Positions 21,156-40,572 of a stretch of 64,000 bases of DNA are shown one piece after another. The notes under the pieces were generated by a model. The model did no database searches. It was given only the letters and a program-made list of their open reading frames with translations, and was not told where the DNA came from. Position numbers and translations under genes: made by a program. Numbering within the stretch: position 1 is the stretch's first letter; each line of letters opens with the position of its first letter. Origin of the DNA: Choristoneura fumiferana (Eukaryota; Arthropoda; Insecta; Lepidoptera; Tortricidae); the NCBI RefSeq assembly GCF_025370935.1, contig NC_133474.1, positions 15,964,255 through 16,028,254 of the forward strand. Reading direction: 5' to 3'.

Positions 21156-22562
21156 CCAAACTCAGGGAGCACTCGCTAAGAAGAAATTCAAGGCTTAGTT
21201 TTTTTTTTCATGACAAAAATGACTGTTCCAACCTAAGACATTTTTAGTAATTTCGAATGCCTCCATATTGTTTTTGTGCCAAGAAAGACACTCAAAAATT
21301 ATTTCATTTGGTCCAATACACATTGAACTATCCGAAATAAAAGATTTTGTTTACAAATTAACGCTCATTCGACTATCAAATACTGGGTATTTTCCTAAAA
21401 TTTCTAAATTTTCAATTTTAAAAAATATATAAAATTTCGGCTAAGACATTTATGGCTAAAAATGTTCAAGAATACCTCGGCTATAACCCCCTTAAAGCTT
21501 TGCACGTAGCTACCAAACACCCTGTATAAGCGTCAGTGGGACGGCAAGATACAAAGTTCGAATTTTGTACTTCGTAGTTTAAGGCCAGTTTATTAAAAGA
21601 AAAGAACGCATTTTCTTTTAAAAATATAATGATGAACAATCAAAACAATATCTTTATCGAACTATACAACAGAGATGTGGCTCTTAAAATAATTAAAAAA
21701 AATGATAATCAAAATTATCCTTACAACTAAATAATATATTTATACACTCGTATATGATACAAAATGTATTATATGTACAAAACACATATACTTGTAACCT
21801 GTAGATCTACTTAATGTAGAATTAAAATGATTAATTATTTTCAGTTGAAGCCGTTCATCTCATAATTCATCTCTTAATTTGATACATTTAGTCGCATTTT
21901 GGTTTAATATGTTCTCAAGGCAGCCGTGGGTTTAGAAGTAGACTAGTTACAAGAGGCAGATCATCTGGCTAAGAAAACAAGGACAAAACAAAACTAGCTT
22001 CAGAGAAAAGACGACAGCAAACGACAGTTTCAAGTTTCGCACTCACGAGTTAGAAAAAGGTGGAGTTGACAATTAATCGTGTTTCCATTTCGTAGACGGA
22101 GTTACCTTACGATTACGAATTACAAATGAACTTATGTTTTCGGTATCCAAAACACTTTCAAATATGTAACAAAAAATGTGAGGAAACTGGTGAATGAAGA
22201 GATGTAATGTTATTATTATAGCTTCTCATCCATGTTGTCGTCCTTTATCCGACGAAATAGCATAGCCGTTCATTTTTATCGCCTGTCATCTGCATGAGTC
22301 ATCTTTTTATAAACTAGGAGAACACATTTTTACAACCCTACACGAATCCACTCGCTACATTCGGACATCCACGATACGGGCTTCTAGTGGCGCGGGGCCG
22401 TGGACAGATCCGATAGATGAAATCGTAAAATCGTGAAGAGCTCAATGTCATGATCTTTAGTCTCTCTTCTGGATATGATAACGAGGGTTTCTATAACGGG
22501 CTAATCGACGCCAGTACCGTTAGATCCGTTTGACAATTTCGACATCGGTTAAATAGACTCAA

Positions 22563-30868
<8,306 letters not shown>

Positions 30869-31754
30869 GATGCTTACTCAAGTTTGACACCAAAATTTAA
30901 TAAATTATTGGAAAATGAAGTCTTTTTCTGTCCAAATTTTACAATTATCTTACTCTAATAAGTTTCTAGTAAGCACATTTTTCATCAGGAATCATTAATT
31001 GTTTTGTTAGCGCCAAGAATTGTTATCTTGCAAACTTCAGCAATCTCAAAGAAATACATCATAATTTATACACGAAAATTGACAAAACAAAATAAAACTT
31101 TAAAAAACAGTAATAAGAACTTCGAAATGTATCAGAAAGTATTGTATCGTAAATGTACGATAAGCAAGGCAGCAAAGCCCCCAAGCTAGCACCGCCATCA
31201 CAAATATGATATGACACGCCACAGACAGCGCAAAAGAATAGAGTACTAACGAATGAATGATTATCAATCAAGTAGGTGGGTATGAATATGGAATATAAAA
31301 TTTATATTTTTTTTATTCAAAAGATAATTACGATTCCAAACAACGAACGTTAACATTAAAATTATTAAATGATTGATTATAGCATGATTATAAAATGTAA
31401 AGCATTTTACTGTTACTCTAACGGCGTTAAAAAAAAAAAAAGTTTCCCGCCTCATGTACATGTACACTGCAGGGCTACTACAAAATTCGAACTCGAAGAT
31501 CGTGTCGCGCGTTCCCTCTGACACTTATACTATTTAATACGAGAGCGAGAGGGACCGCACGACACGAACTTCGAGTTTCTAGTTTCGTAGTAGCCCTGCT
31601 GGCCCTATGTATGCTCAGCTCACACTTGGCTCACACACTATCAAACTGTCAAGTCAACCGAGTAAAAAAATTGAATCTGGAAATATTTTTGTAATTTTGC
31701 GTGGGATTTCATTCAATTTATTTTTAAATCACAGGTTGGGACGTTTTGAATATA
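30869..31754. promoter_or_regulatory. Divergent intergenic region of PCIF1 and JMJD4
   Basis: The start codons face away across 886 bp. The middle holds a MITE (31470-31598) and a poly(A) run at 31431. I see no clear TATA box. The PCIF1-proximal 300 bp is plain AT-rich DNA. Confidence 0.4.
31470..31598. mobile_element. MITE of the 'cagggctactac' family
   Basis: It starts 'cagggctactacaaaattcg' and ends 'gtttcgtagtagccctg'. Inside is 'cacttatactatttaatacg' followed by 'agagcgagagggaccg'. Relatives are at 36224-36357, 38451-38578, 40465-40572 and 53734-53853, plus a piece at 21525-21597. Confidence 0.8.
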
Positions 31755-33252
31755 ATGGCAAGCGATTTAAGAGAAATAGAAATTAATGACTGTCTCAGTA
31801 GTACTTCAATTTACGATTATGCTGATTGCGATATTCAAATTGTAAAAGACATTGAATACGAAAAGTTTTATGAAGATTTTCTGTATAAGAACTTGCCATG
31901 TGTTATAAGAAACACAAGTTCACATTGGGAATGCTCCACTAAATGGATGAAAAGTGATTCAATTGACTGCGACTACTTTATGAATAATTTTAGCCAGCTG
32001 GAGGCTCCTGTCGCGGATTGCGACAAGATCGTCTACAATGCACAAACAAAACAAATTTTAACTGTTATTGACTTTATGAAATATTTAGAATCTGAGGAGA
32101 GGGATACTCTTCTTTATTTGAAGGATTGGCATTTAAAGAAACTTCGTCCGAATGACAATTTCTATGAGGTGCCATCCATCTTTGGCTCAGATTGGTTGAA
32201 TGAATATGCCCAAGACCATAACGAAGACGACTTTATGTTTGTTTACATAGGACCCAAAGATTCGTGGTATGTATTTCTCCTGAGAAAGTTGGTACATTCC
32301 AAATTGTGCATGCACTATACTTGGTTTGGATAGGTATTTAACTAAAGGTAAACAAAACAACATCAATTGGTGTCTTAAATATTGAAATTCCCCCATTGAA
32401 CTCTGATTTTATTAGAACATTTACATTTCTGTATTGGAATACACTAATCTAGTTGTATCAAAATGATAGATAAGTACAATGTTTTTAATCCTTGAATGTA
32501 CCAAATCTGGCAGCTGAAGTTTGTTTACATTTAGTTAAATACCTATCCAAACCAAGTATATAGGCAAAAAAGTAATTTGTTCCTTTTTTTACAGGACACC
32601 ATTACATGTAGATGTGTACAATTCCTTCAGCTGGTCAGTAAATGTAATAGGAAGAAAAAAATGGACTTTATTTCCTCCTGGAGAGGAAGAGAAATTTAAG
32701 GATCCATTGGGAAATTTACCACTTTTATTTGAATATGATAAATATAAGAATGTTAGATATTTTGAAATCATACAAGAAAAAGGTGATGCTATATTTGTGC
32801 CTTCAGGCTGGCATCATCAAGTAACCAATGAGCTTGACACCATTTCTATAAACCACAACTGGGTAAATGCTTGCAATATAGAAGAAGTTTGGAAAGCTTT
32901 AGAAAAATCTTTAAAAAGTGTTGAACATGAGATTGAGGAATTCAAGGACACTCCAGAGTTTGTGGACCAATGTCAATTGATTCTGAAGTCTATGTTTGGT
33001 ATGGACTTTGAACATTGCATTAATTTTATATTGTACATAGCTAAAAAGAGACTTGGTCAATTATATGGAGAAAATCCAATTTTATTTAATAAGTACACAT
33101 TAGGTAAAAATCACGTTTTGTTTGATTTAAAAAAGTTACAAAAAGTCATTGATTTATTTGATAACCATCCCTTGATTGTAAATAATTGTTTAAAAATAAA
33201 TTATAGATATGATTATTTTAACATTAAAGAATTAATAACAAAGCTAGTGTAA
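31755..33252 (+). CDS. JMJD4: JmjC-domain 2-oxoglutarate/Fe(II) oxygenase JMJD4
   Basis: Human JMJD4 hydroxylates a lysine of the translation release factor eRF1. Exons 31755-32266 and 32595-33252 join in frame to 389 codons, near the family length. The N-terminal part has the cupin/JmjC features LPCVIRNTSSHWECSTKW and FMFVYIGPKDSW. The iron-binding HxD is H175-V-D177, spanning just past the splice junction (TPLHVDVYNSFSWSVNVIG). The third ligand is probably His245 in FVPSGWHHQV. SINHNWVNACN follows, as in the family. I chose the ATG at 31755 (A at -3, G at +4). A TTG-initiated extension three codons longer has no support. The gene ends 17 bp before the AMACR stop on the other strand. Confidence 0.94.
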
Positions 33253-33269
33253 TAAAGTTCTAAATCTAA

Positions 33270-34812
33270 TTAAAGTCTTGATTTCTCCAATGCATAAACA
33301 TAACCTTTCTGTATTAAATGTTCAATCTCATTTTTGTCATACCCCAGCTCTTTTAAAATTTCTACTGTGTGTTGTCCAAACTGCGGCATAGGCTGACGCC
33401 CAGTAGATACTCCAGGGGTGGCTGACAGCCTGGGAGCTGGCTCTGGCACTATACCATTCTCACAGTCCCTGTAAAATGTCTTTCTAGATGCATGCAATTC
33501 ATGCTCATCAACTTTGTCCATTTCAACAACAGGTGTCACACAAGCATCTGCATTGTCAAACACCTGACACCACTCTTCCTGTGTTTTAGTAAGGAATATG
33601 TTTTGCAAAATGTTTTTGCTGTGTTCCTTATTACCAACTTGTGGACAGTCATCTTCAGACAATTGTAGAGCAATTAGAAAATTGTTATAAAATTGAGGTT
33701 CTAATGCACCAACTGCCATGAATTTACCATCCTTAGTTTCATAAGTTGCGTAACTTGGTAAACCGCCATCTAAGGCATTTGTCCCTGGTTCTCCTGACCA
33801 CACTGGCAGCTTTCTACTTTTGTATAACCATGTTGCTAAATAAGCTGCTCCTTCTGTCATACTAGCATCCACTATTTGCCCTTTGCCAGACTTAGTTCTC
33901 TCATAGAGCGCAAGCAGGATTCCAAGAGCACACATAAAACTTCCTCCTGCAAAATCAGCTATTAAATTAACAGGTGGAGATGGTGGTGCCCCTTGATTAC
34001 TTAATGCAGAGAGAATACCAGACATAGCAACATAATTTATGTCATGCCCAGCTTTACTTTTATAGAATCCAGTTTGTCCATAACCTGAAAGTCTTGCATA
34101 TATTAAACCAGAATTTTCTCTTAGGAGTATTTCTGGCCCTAGCCCTAATTTTTCCATCACCCCAGGTCTAAATGTGTCCAAAAGGATGTCTGACGATGAA
34201 CATAGTTTTCTTATTATATAAACTCCTTCCTTAGACTTTAAATCCACTGAGAGCATTCTTTTGCCATTGGACATGACATCAAACGGGGACTGTAGTATCT
34301 GAAATTTATAAAAAATCAATCAAATCTGTAGGTGCAACTTAATAACTCCCCACAAAAAGCACAACAAAACCTTATTACAGTAATTGATCCTTATTTAGTT
34401 ACGATATTTGCAGATTTATATTTACAAAAATAATTTAAATAAATAAAAATACCTCAAACAGACCTCAAAACATTAAAATTTTACAAATGACCCAGTCAAA
34501 AAGGTGATAATATCAATGTTATTAGTCTAAATGAATGGTTATGAATGGGAGAATAAACAATTTGGAAAAATGTAGTTATAAAATGATAATTATAAGTGCA
34601 AATTAAATAATTGGAAACCAAAAAAGTATTTAATAAATTTAATTTGGTTCAATAATTAAGTGAGGACTTGAACTATATTTAGAAAACGGTATTTTTGCTC
34701 TTACCTTTTGAACCACTGTTACTGAAGCTCCAAAGTCTGCTAGTATTGTACCACACAGGGGGCCAGGAGCAAGCCCTAACATTTCTACAACTTTAATTCC
34801 TTTAAGAGCCAT
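33270..34812 (-). CDS. AMACR: Alpha-methylacyl-CoA racemase
   Basis: AMACR interconverts R and S 2-methyl-acyl-CoAs so that branched-chain fatty acids and sterol side chains can enter beta-oxidation. It belongs to the CoA-transferase family III fold. Exons 34705-34812 (36 codons) and 33270-34298 (342 codons plus stop) give 378 residues (human 382). The N-terminus MALKGIKVVEMLGLAPGPLC is the family start. Catalytic residues are His121 (AGHDINY), Asp151 (LIADFAGG) and Glu236 (GALEPQFY), the same spacing as human His122, Asp152 and Glu237. The C-terminus SRL is a good PTS1 peroxisome signal. Both strands share a very compact 3' junction with JMJD4. The start lies in plain AT-rich DNA. Confidence 0.96.
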
Positions 34813-35119
34813 TTGGCTTGCAATGAATTGGAAATCGTAACTGATTTAATTATCAAACTTAATTAACAATTCGGCACCCGTTGCTTGAAATAAACTAAAG
34901 TGAAAATTAACAACCACAAGTTTAACTAAAAGCACTGAAATTGCTTACGTTGATGTGTTTTTCATTGTGACGTGACTTGACTAAGTAAATAATCAATCAT
35001 CGTTTTATCACTCTCTCTCGTTCCACACGGGCAATAAATGAATTTATGCTTTTGGAGCAAAGTTCATGTAAAGTCTTTGTCATTGTCATACACTATACAC
35101 CTATCATTATAATGATAAA

Positions 35120-35475
35120 GGGTGACCTTACATGCGACCGCTTGTCGCTCGTTTCCAGTGTCAAATCTGGTCACGTAACAAATAGCGCTAAAGCTGAAAG
35201 TGTTGAGCTTTACCGCTGGAAATAAAAAACCTCTTCAATTTCGGCAAAAACAGTTTTTTTTTTTTTCATTCCAATTTCCTTTATTTGTACCACTGCCACG
35301 ACTGCTACTAAATGAGATTAAGGAATCAGCTTCCAAGACCAAGATCATTCCTGCAAGAAGCCATCTTGTTGCCGCTACTTTTTTGAGTCGCGGGAAATTC
35401 AAAATCACATTCAAAATGGGGTCACGTGACCAGATTTAACGCTGCAATCGAGCGACGAGCATGTGACCGCGCCTT
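35120..35475. repeat. Foldback repeat with 'ggtcacgt' arms
   Basis: The left text 'gtgaccttacatgcgaccgc' and 'gtgtcaaatctggtcacg' pairs loosely with 'gtcacgtgaccagatttaac' and 'cgagcgacgagcatgtgacc' on the right. A reading frame inside (35200-35439) starts in the repeat and is not credible as a gene. Confidence 0.55.
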
Positions 35476-35539
35476 TATAGTCCTCAACACAATATATGAC
35501 TACTGTATTCTAAAGCTAGCTCCACACTACCTACTCGCG

Positions 35540-35926
35540 TAATGTAACGTGAGGTCTCCGAAACGTCAAATCTCATAGTTTTTGGGTGAGCTACGAGGGT
35601 TTATTTATAATTAGAATAATTTTGTGAATATTTCGCAATATCTGAAATTAATTATGGCAAATATGCGCTCCAGGGCAATGAATATCTGTGTTTTGAGACA
35701 GTTTTGTCTTTCGGAAACCTTTGCCTCCCATTTTTCCGAACAAAACGGGGACTATGCAACACTGTGGCTTGCTCGATATTTTTATGGTACGGTTTTAAGG
35801 TGTATTAAATATAATTTTAATCTAAACTTTGTTTTCACGCCCGTAATAACAGACTTTGAAAGCCATACTTAAAAACCTCACGCAACAGTGCGCCATCTAG
35901 TGAGACAAAAAAAGAAAGCCCTCATT
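35540..35926. repeat. Copy of the 23597-24024 MITE, left end lost
   Basis: It is collinear with the full copy from 'gaggtctccgaaacgtcaaa' to the terminal 'gaaagccctcatt'. Confidence 0.7.
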
Positions 35927-36066
35927 GAACGAGGTTAGGCGGATACGATTGTCATCTTCGTCCAACTCGGTCGGTACTTTGGTCACCCTGGGTCAACTTT
36001 CCCGAGCAGTTTGTTGAGAACTTCGAGAGTTGTGGAGCTAGGGACAAGTAACTATTTTAACATTAA

Positions 36067-36207
36067 GGGGCTGTTTCACCATCCATGGATTAGTCTTAAC
36101 TGACGGTTAAATGTGATGCCGTCTCCGTCTATTCGAACAAAACAAATAGAGACGGCATCTCATTTAACCGTCAGTTAAGACTAATCAATGTATGGTGAAA
36201 CAGCCCC
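36067..36207. mobile_element. MITE with 'ggggctgtttcacc' termini
   Basis: The arms 'ggggctgtttcaccatcca' and 'tggtgaaacagcccc' frame inner arms 'tagtcttaactgacggttaa' and its exact complement. It is related to 29235-29373. Confidence 0.8.
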
Positions 36208-36223
36208 TAAATGTACAGGTCAG

Positions 36224-36357
36224 CAGGGCTACTACGAAACTCGCAAATCGAAGTTCGTATCGCACCGTCTCTTTCATTCGCGTAATAAATGACATAAGCG
36301 TCAGCGGAATGGCAACATACGAAGTTCGAGTTTTGCACTTCGTGATATAGGGCCAGG
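36224..36357. mobile_element. MITE of the 'cagggctactac' family
   Basis: It starts 'cagggctactacgaaactcg'. The right end is degenerate ('cgtgatatagggccag'), probably an older copy. Confidence 0.65.
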
Positions 36358-36490
36358 GGAGAAGGAAATTTACTTTATTTTAACAGTTGAAGAATTCAGC
36401 TACGCCATCTATAAGTTGTGTTGTGACAATAAACGCTACGTACCAACGACTTACTTGAAAAAAAATATATTTATATATAATTAAAACTGA

Positions 36491-36926
36491 AACTAAAACT
36501 TTAATTAAAAAAGAGAGGTGGGCCTCTTGGCGTGGTGCCCATCACGCAGGCAACATTCCCGCGTTGAACTGCGATTGAGATTCTTTGCGCGAGAAAGCTG
36601 CCGGCGCGAGGGTTGCCTGTTGCCTCCCTTAACCTATTGCTGAGCTCCCTGTGTAGCTCCAGCGCACCCTTACCTCAAGGACCTAGAGTCTCGACGCTGA
36701 AAGCAAAGAAATGATATTGGGCGCCGAGACAGCTATATTTTGTGACCTTGAGGCGTTCCCGGGCGTCTGCCGCCGCCCCCGCACATTTGGTAGTTGCTGG
36801 TAGGTGGGATGCCCCCAGGATATCTGTACAGGTAGCGTCCCAGTCCCACACCAGCGCACGGCCAGTCTTCCAGGGTATCAACGACATTCCGAGGACCACC
36901 TCTCTTTTTTAATTAAAGTTTTAGTT
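36491..36926 (-). mobile_element. Retroelement gene fragment between perfect 31-bp inverted repeats
   Basis: The left arm (36491-36521) starts 'aactaaaactttaattaaaa' and ends 'gagaggtgg'. The right arm (36896-36926) is its exact complement. Between them, on the minus strand, 36675-36899 reads LIPWKTGRALVWDWDATCTD, then ILGASHLPATTKCAGAAADA, KYSCLGAQYHFFAFSVETLGP. This resembles the C-terminal module of polyproteins common in animal genomes, where I recall the pattern PW..G..LVWD.T..DT and ..VETLGP. The fragment has no start or partner domain. Confidence 0.6.
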
Positions 36927-37670
36927 ATTTTAATTTAATAGTAGTTTTAGTCCTATAGATATTTTGTATTTTTTTAATATTTTCTTAATAAATATGATGT
37001 TTGATTAAAACTGAGAATTAAAATATTTTTAAGGATTTCTTTTTTAAAAAATATCGTATTACAGGCTTGTCAAAGGAAATGAAATCAAATTAAACTCGTC
37101 ATCAAAAAAAAACCGATTACTGCACTAATCAAAGTTATTAAGCAGGCCGCTCACTTGATAGAAAGTAATAACCGCCACTCATGGATATCCATAATATAAG
37201 CAAGTTCCTACCATTAAACTGTTAATAATACAGTGGCTTTCTTCGTCGGCGGCGTCGTCGGGCGTCTTTTATAAAGAACTACTTTAATGGACACCGAAGT
37301 TAAGTTTTAAACTGACATCATGTAAATAAACTTAGCGTAAATTGCCGGGCATACTTCATACAGAATTAAACAATTGCTTTTAATAATTTAAAACGACTGA
37401 AGATAAAGGGGCTTTACATCAAATTCTTTATATGTAAAGTACATTCGGCTTTTAAGTTGGCATACAATTTTTTTCATTTGGATTCAGGAGGTTAATTAGG
37501 TACTGTTATTTGCACGATCTCCATTTATGTTCACTAAATACGTTCAGTCGAGTATCAGCATATTAAATACTGGGTTTCTCCTTTAAAATATTTGAAATAA
37601 TATACAAAATAATATATTTCAAATATGATAGGTATTAATATTTCCAATACAAGTACTGAGGGGTGAGGGT

Positions 37671-37962
37671 GGGTGACACTATTTACTGGCACGGATAATA
37701 CCGGCATGGAAATACCGACCCGATATTTTGTGTAAACGCCCATACAAAGGGGCCGTACCACAAAAGTTACAAGTGCTACAATTCGACAAAATTGACAAGT
37801 TTATCATAATAAAATGTTACAATTTTGTCGAATTGTAGCACTTGTAACTTTTGTGGTATAGGGGGCTGGTGTCAAACTGAGAGTTTCTATGGGCGTGAAC
37901 ACGAAATATCATGTCGGTATTCTGAATGTCGGTATAGTACGGCCGGTAAATAGTGTCACCCC
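37671..37962. mobile_element. Nested palindromic MITE
   Basis: The outer ends 'gggtgacactatttactgg' and 'ccggtaaatagtgtcaccc' enclose a second pair, exact over 38 bp (37757-37794 and 37820-37857, starting 'accacaaaagttacaagtgc'), with a 25-nt loop. The whole could fold into one long interrupted stem. Confidence 0.85.
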
Positions 37963-38450
37963 TGAGGGTTTCTTGACATGTGAAATATCGCTAGATGGCG
38001 TTAGTATCGCGTTTTAAGATTTATAACTAATCACAAAACGTGACATGAATGAGCACGAGATGAGCACACGTCCAAAATAACATGATTCAAATGACAGATG
38101 CCAAACTGACGGAACTAGAGTCCCTCCTACTGAGTGCTTGAAGTGGTAATTTAATAGCATTATTTGTTGGTTTAAACGTTACGCAGTTACGCTATCGAAC
38201 TGAGTCTTATTTGAATTTTAAAATATAATTTATTCAACACCTTGCAATGTCACTTTCCAACTGATGAACAATCTTCTCTTGCAAATTAATGATAAGTTCT
38301 TTTATTTTACCGCTTTTATTTTTACTGATAACCGTCACCTCTGCGAAGTTGGTAGACTTGCTTACTTTTGTGGGCTGCTTTACTTCCTATCATGAATCAT
38401 GATTCTATCTATGCTATGGTATTTTACTTTTTTTATATTGTCTGTCTGAG

Positions 38451-38578
38451 GGCCTACTCCGAAATTCAAACATCGTAGTTCGTATCATACCATCCCTCTC
38501 ATTCTCGTATTAAATAGTATAAGCGTCAGAGAAACGGAACGACACGAACTTCGATTTTCGAATTTTATAGTAGCCCCG
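38451..38578. mobile_element. MITE of the 'cagggctactac' family upstream of SS18
   Basis: It contains 'ccgaaattcaaacatcgtag', 'cattctcgtattaaatagta' and 'tttatagtagccccg'. It ends about 145 bp before the SS18 start codon, so it may overlap the promoter. Confidence 0.7.
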
Positions 38579-38723
38579 CTGTTACATTGTACGCACGGCG
38601 AACGAAGCGAAGCGGATTTTACTTGTTGTGTTGTAGTGTGTTCATGTTGCATTTATAGCATTGTTGAAATATTTGTGAGATATAATTAGTTACACGAATT
38701 AAAAAGCTCTTGAAACCAATAAG

Positions 38724-40224
38724 ATGTCGGTAGCCTTTGCACCACGAGGCAACCGCCCTCCGTTAAGTCCAGCACAAATACAAAAGATGTTGGACGAGAA
38801 TGCTCATCTTATACAAACTATACAAGAGTATCAAGCAAAAGGACAGCTAATGGAATGCCATCAATACCAGCAAGTTTTACACCGGAATCTTGTATATTTG
38901 GCATCCGTAGCTGACGCAAATCAAAATATTCAGACCCTTTTACCGGTGAGTTGCCATAATAGTTTTTTTTTAATGTATCTTGTATTGTCTATTTCAGACG
39001 AATAGTGAGGGAGAATAGCTTGAAACATATATCTGATTTGTACAATAGCAGATAATGTGTGTACAGTTTAAAATTATCAACATTGTTTAAAAATTTCAGC
39101 CTCCTCACCAGTTAGCAGCGGGTAATGTACCACAAGGCCCTTTAAACCCTCCCTCAAGTGGAGCAGAGTCGCCAGGACCGTCCCAACAACCATACAGGCC
39201 ACCATCTGGTGTATCTTCAACTCCAACCAGGCCTACTCAATCTTATGGTCAAAGGCCATACCCTCAGAATCAGTACCAAGGTCAATATCAAGGTGCACCT
39301 GGTGGGTACGGGCCACCTCAGGGAGGTTATGGGCCTCCAAATCAGGGTTACGGCCCTCCTAACCCTTCCCAACAACCTCAGGGTTATCCTCCAAATTCCA
39401 ATTATGGTCCACCTATCACAACAACTCCAAGTAACTATCCCCCCTCTACTCACCCAGGAGGTGGATACCCACCATCCACAGTCCAGCAACCATATGCACC
39501 ACCTCCAGGCAGCCCTGCTTCTGCTGGATCTCCATATCCTGTGCGTAGCCCTGCTCAACCAGGGTACACTGGCAACTCTGCCTACCCACCTCCACAGTCA
39601 GGACCTAACTACCCTAATGTTGGAGTAAGCACATATAACTCTACTGGTTCTCAGCCACAACCATATCAGTCTCAACCTTTCCCTAACACTACTCCCACTT
39701 CTGCTTATAGCTCCACTCCTACCTCTCAGCCAAACCGATCACCTCAACCACCTCCTAGTGGTTATACTCCACAAAACCCACCGAGCTCAGGTTATGGGTC
39801 GCCTTCAGCTCAGTCACCCACCTATAACTCTAGTTCTCATGGGAACAATGTCCCTCCAGCCACTGTTGCTTCTGGAGCCCCTCCAGCTGGTGGTCCCCCT
39901 GGTCAGCAGTATCCTCCTGGTCAGCCATCTCCATACCCTCCAGCAGCTCAGCCTCCATACTCAAACCCTTCGTCGCAACCTGGCAGCCCAGCGCCATCTG
40001 TGTCTACGGCGCCGCCTACTCAGGGGTCATACGCGCAGAACCCTCAGAACTACCCTCCGTCAGGAGGCGCATATCCGCCTCATGCATACCAGCAAGGGTA
40101 TCCGCCTGCACAATACCCCCCATCACCATACCCGTATGCGCGCGCCCCAGCTCCTGGCGCTCCTCCACCGGGTGCGCCGCAGCCATATCCTGGTTATGGT
40201 TTCCAACCGCCCACTCAACAGTAG
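38724..40224 (+). CDS. SS18: SS18/SYT-family subunit of the BAF (SWI/SNF) chromatin-remodelling complex
   Basis: Exon 1 (38724-38945) encodes the SNH (SSXT) domain, residues ~10-72: LSPAQIQKMLDENAHLIQTI, CHQYQQVLHRNLVYLASVAD, ANQNIQTLLP. This domain contacts BRM/BRG1-type ATPases and other partners. Exon 2 (39100-40224) joins in frame (LLP|PPHQLAAGN) and gives a low-complexity tail rich in Gln, Pro, Gly and Tyr with many PPxGY and YGPPN units, the QPGY activation region. The total is 448 residues and the stop is TAG. ATG 38724 has G at +4. A poly(A) signal 'aataaa' is near 40332. Long overlapping frames on both strands through the tail are due to its repetitive codons. Confidence 0.93.
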
Positions 40225-40464
40225 GTAATCAAAATATTATGTTTTTGAAAACGTTTTTTTAGGTTTAAGTATGTATGGTTAAATGATGAAATTCATTAAG
40301 ATAAATGTGATTGAATGAAATCTTAAAATTTAATAAATAATTTTTTATACATACTGGTTTTACTGCACACCTACTTACACTTGGAAAGTTCAATTAGGCC
40401 CTCGCCCACAGCGACTGTCGCGTGTCCGCATCGATACCACAAAACAGAGATAGGTACAGAGGAG

Positions 40465-40572
40465 AGGGTCTACCTACTCCGAAGTTCGTATTGTACCGTC
40501 CCTCTCGCTCTCGTATTATAAATAGTGTAAGTGTCAGAGACCGAACAACGCGAACTTCGATTTTCGAGAATT
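40465..40572. repeat. Degenerate copy of the 'cagggctactac' MITE
   Basis: It retains 'ccgaagttcgtattgtaccg', 'ctctcgctctcgtatta' and 'gcgaacttcgattttcga'. The rest of 40225-41400 is 3' flank of SS18 with nothing else that I recognise. Confidence 0.6.

Larger units (their letters stand above)
19036..21530. repeat. Large inverted repeat abutting the gap, with nested repeats inside
   Basis: The left arm starts at the gap edge with 'ttggtagctaagtagatgca' and 'gctttaagggggtgagagcc'. The right arm (about 21200-21530) is its diverged complement and ends 'gctaccaaacaccctgtat'. Shared inner text includes 'tgtcttaggttggaacagt'. Between the arms lie inverted copies of the 10966-11345 and 9965-10440 repeats and a GC-rich island. 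The end 'acaccctgtat' suggests a DNA transposon whose left tip is lost in the gap. Confidence 0.65.

Noticed and set aside
39158..40228. Leu/His-rich overlapping ORFs within SS18
   Set aside because: They are alternative frames of the QPGY repeat region.
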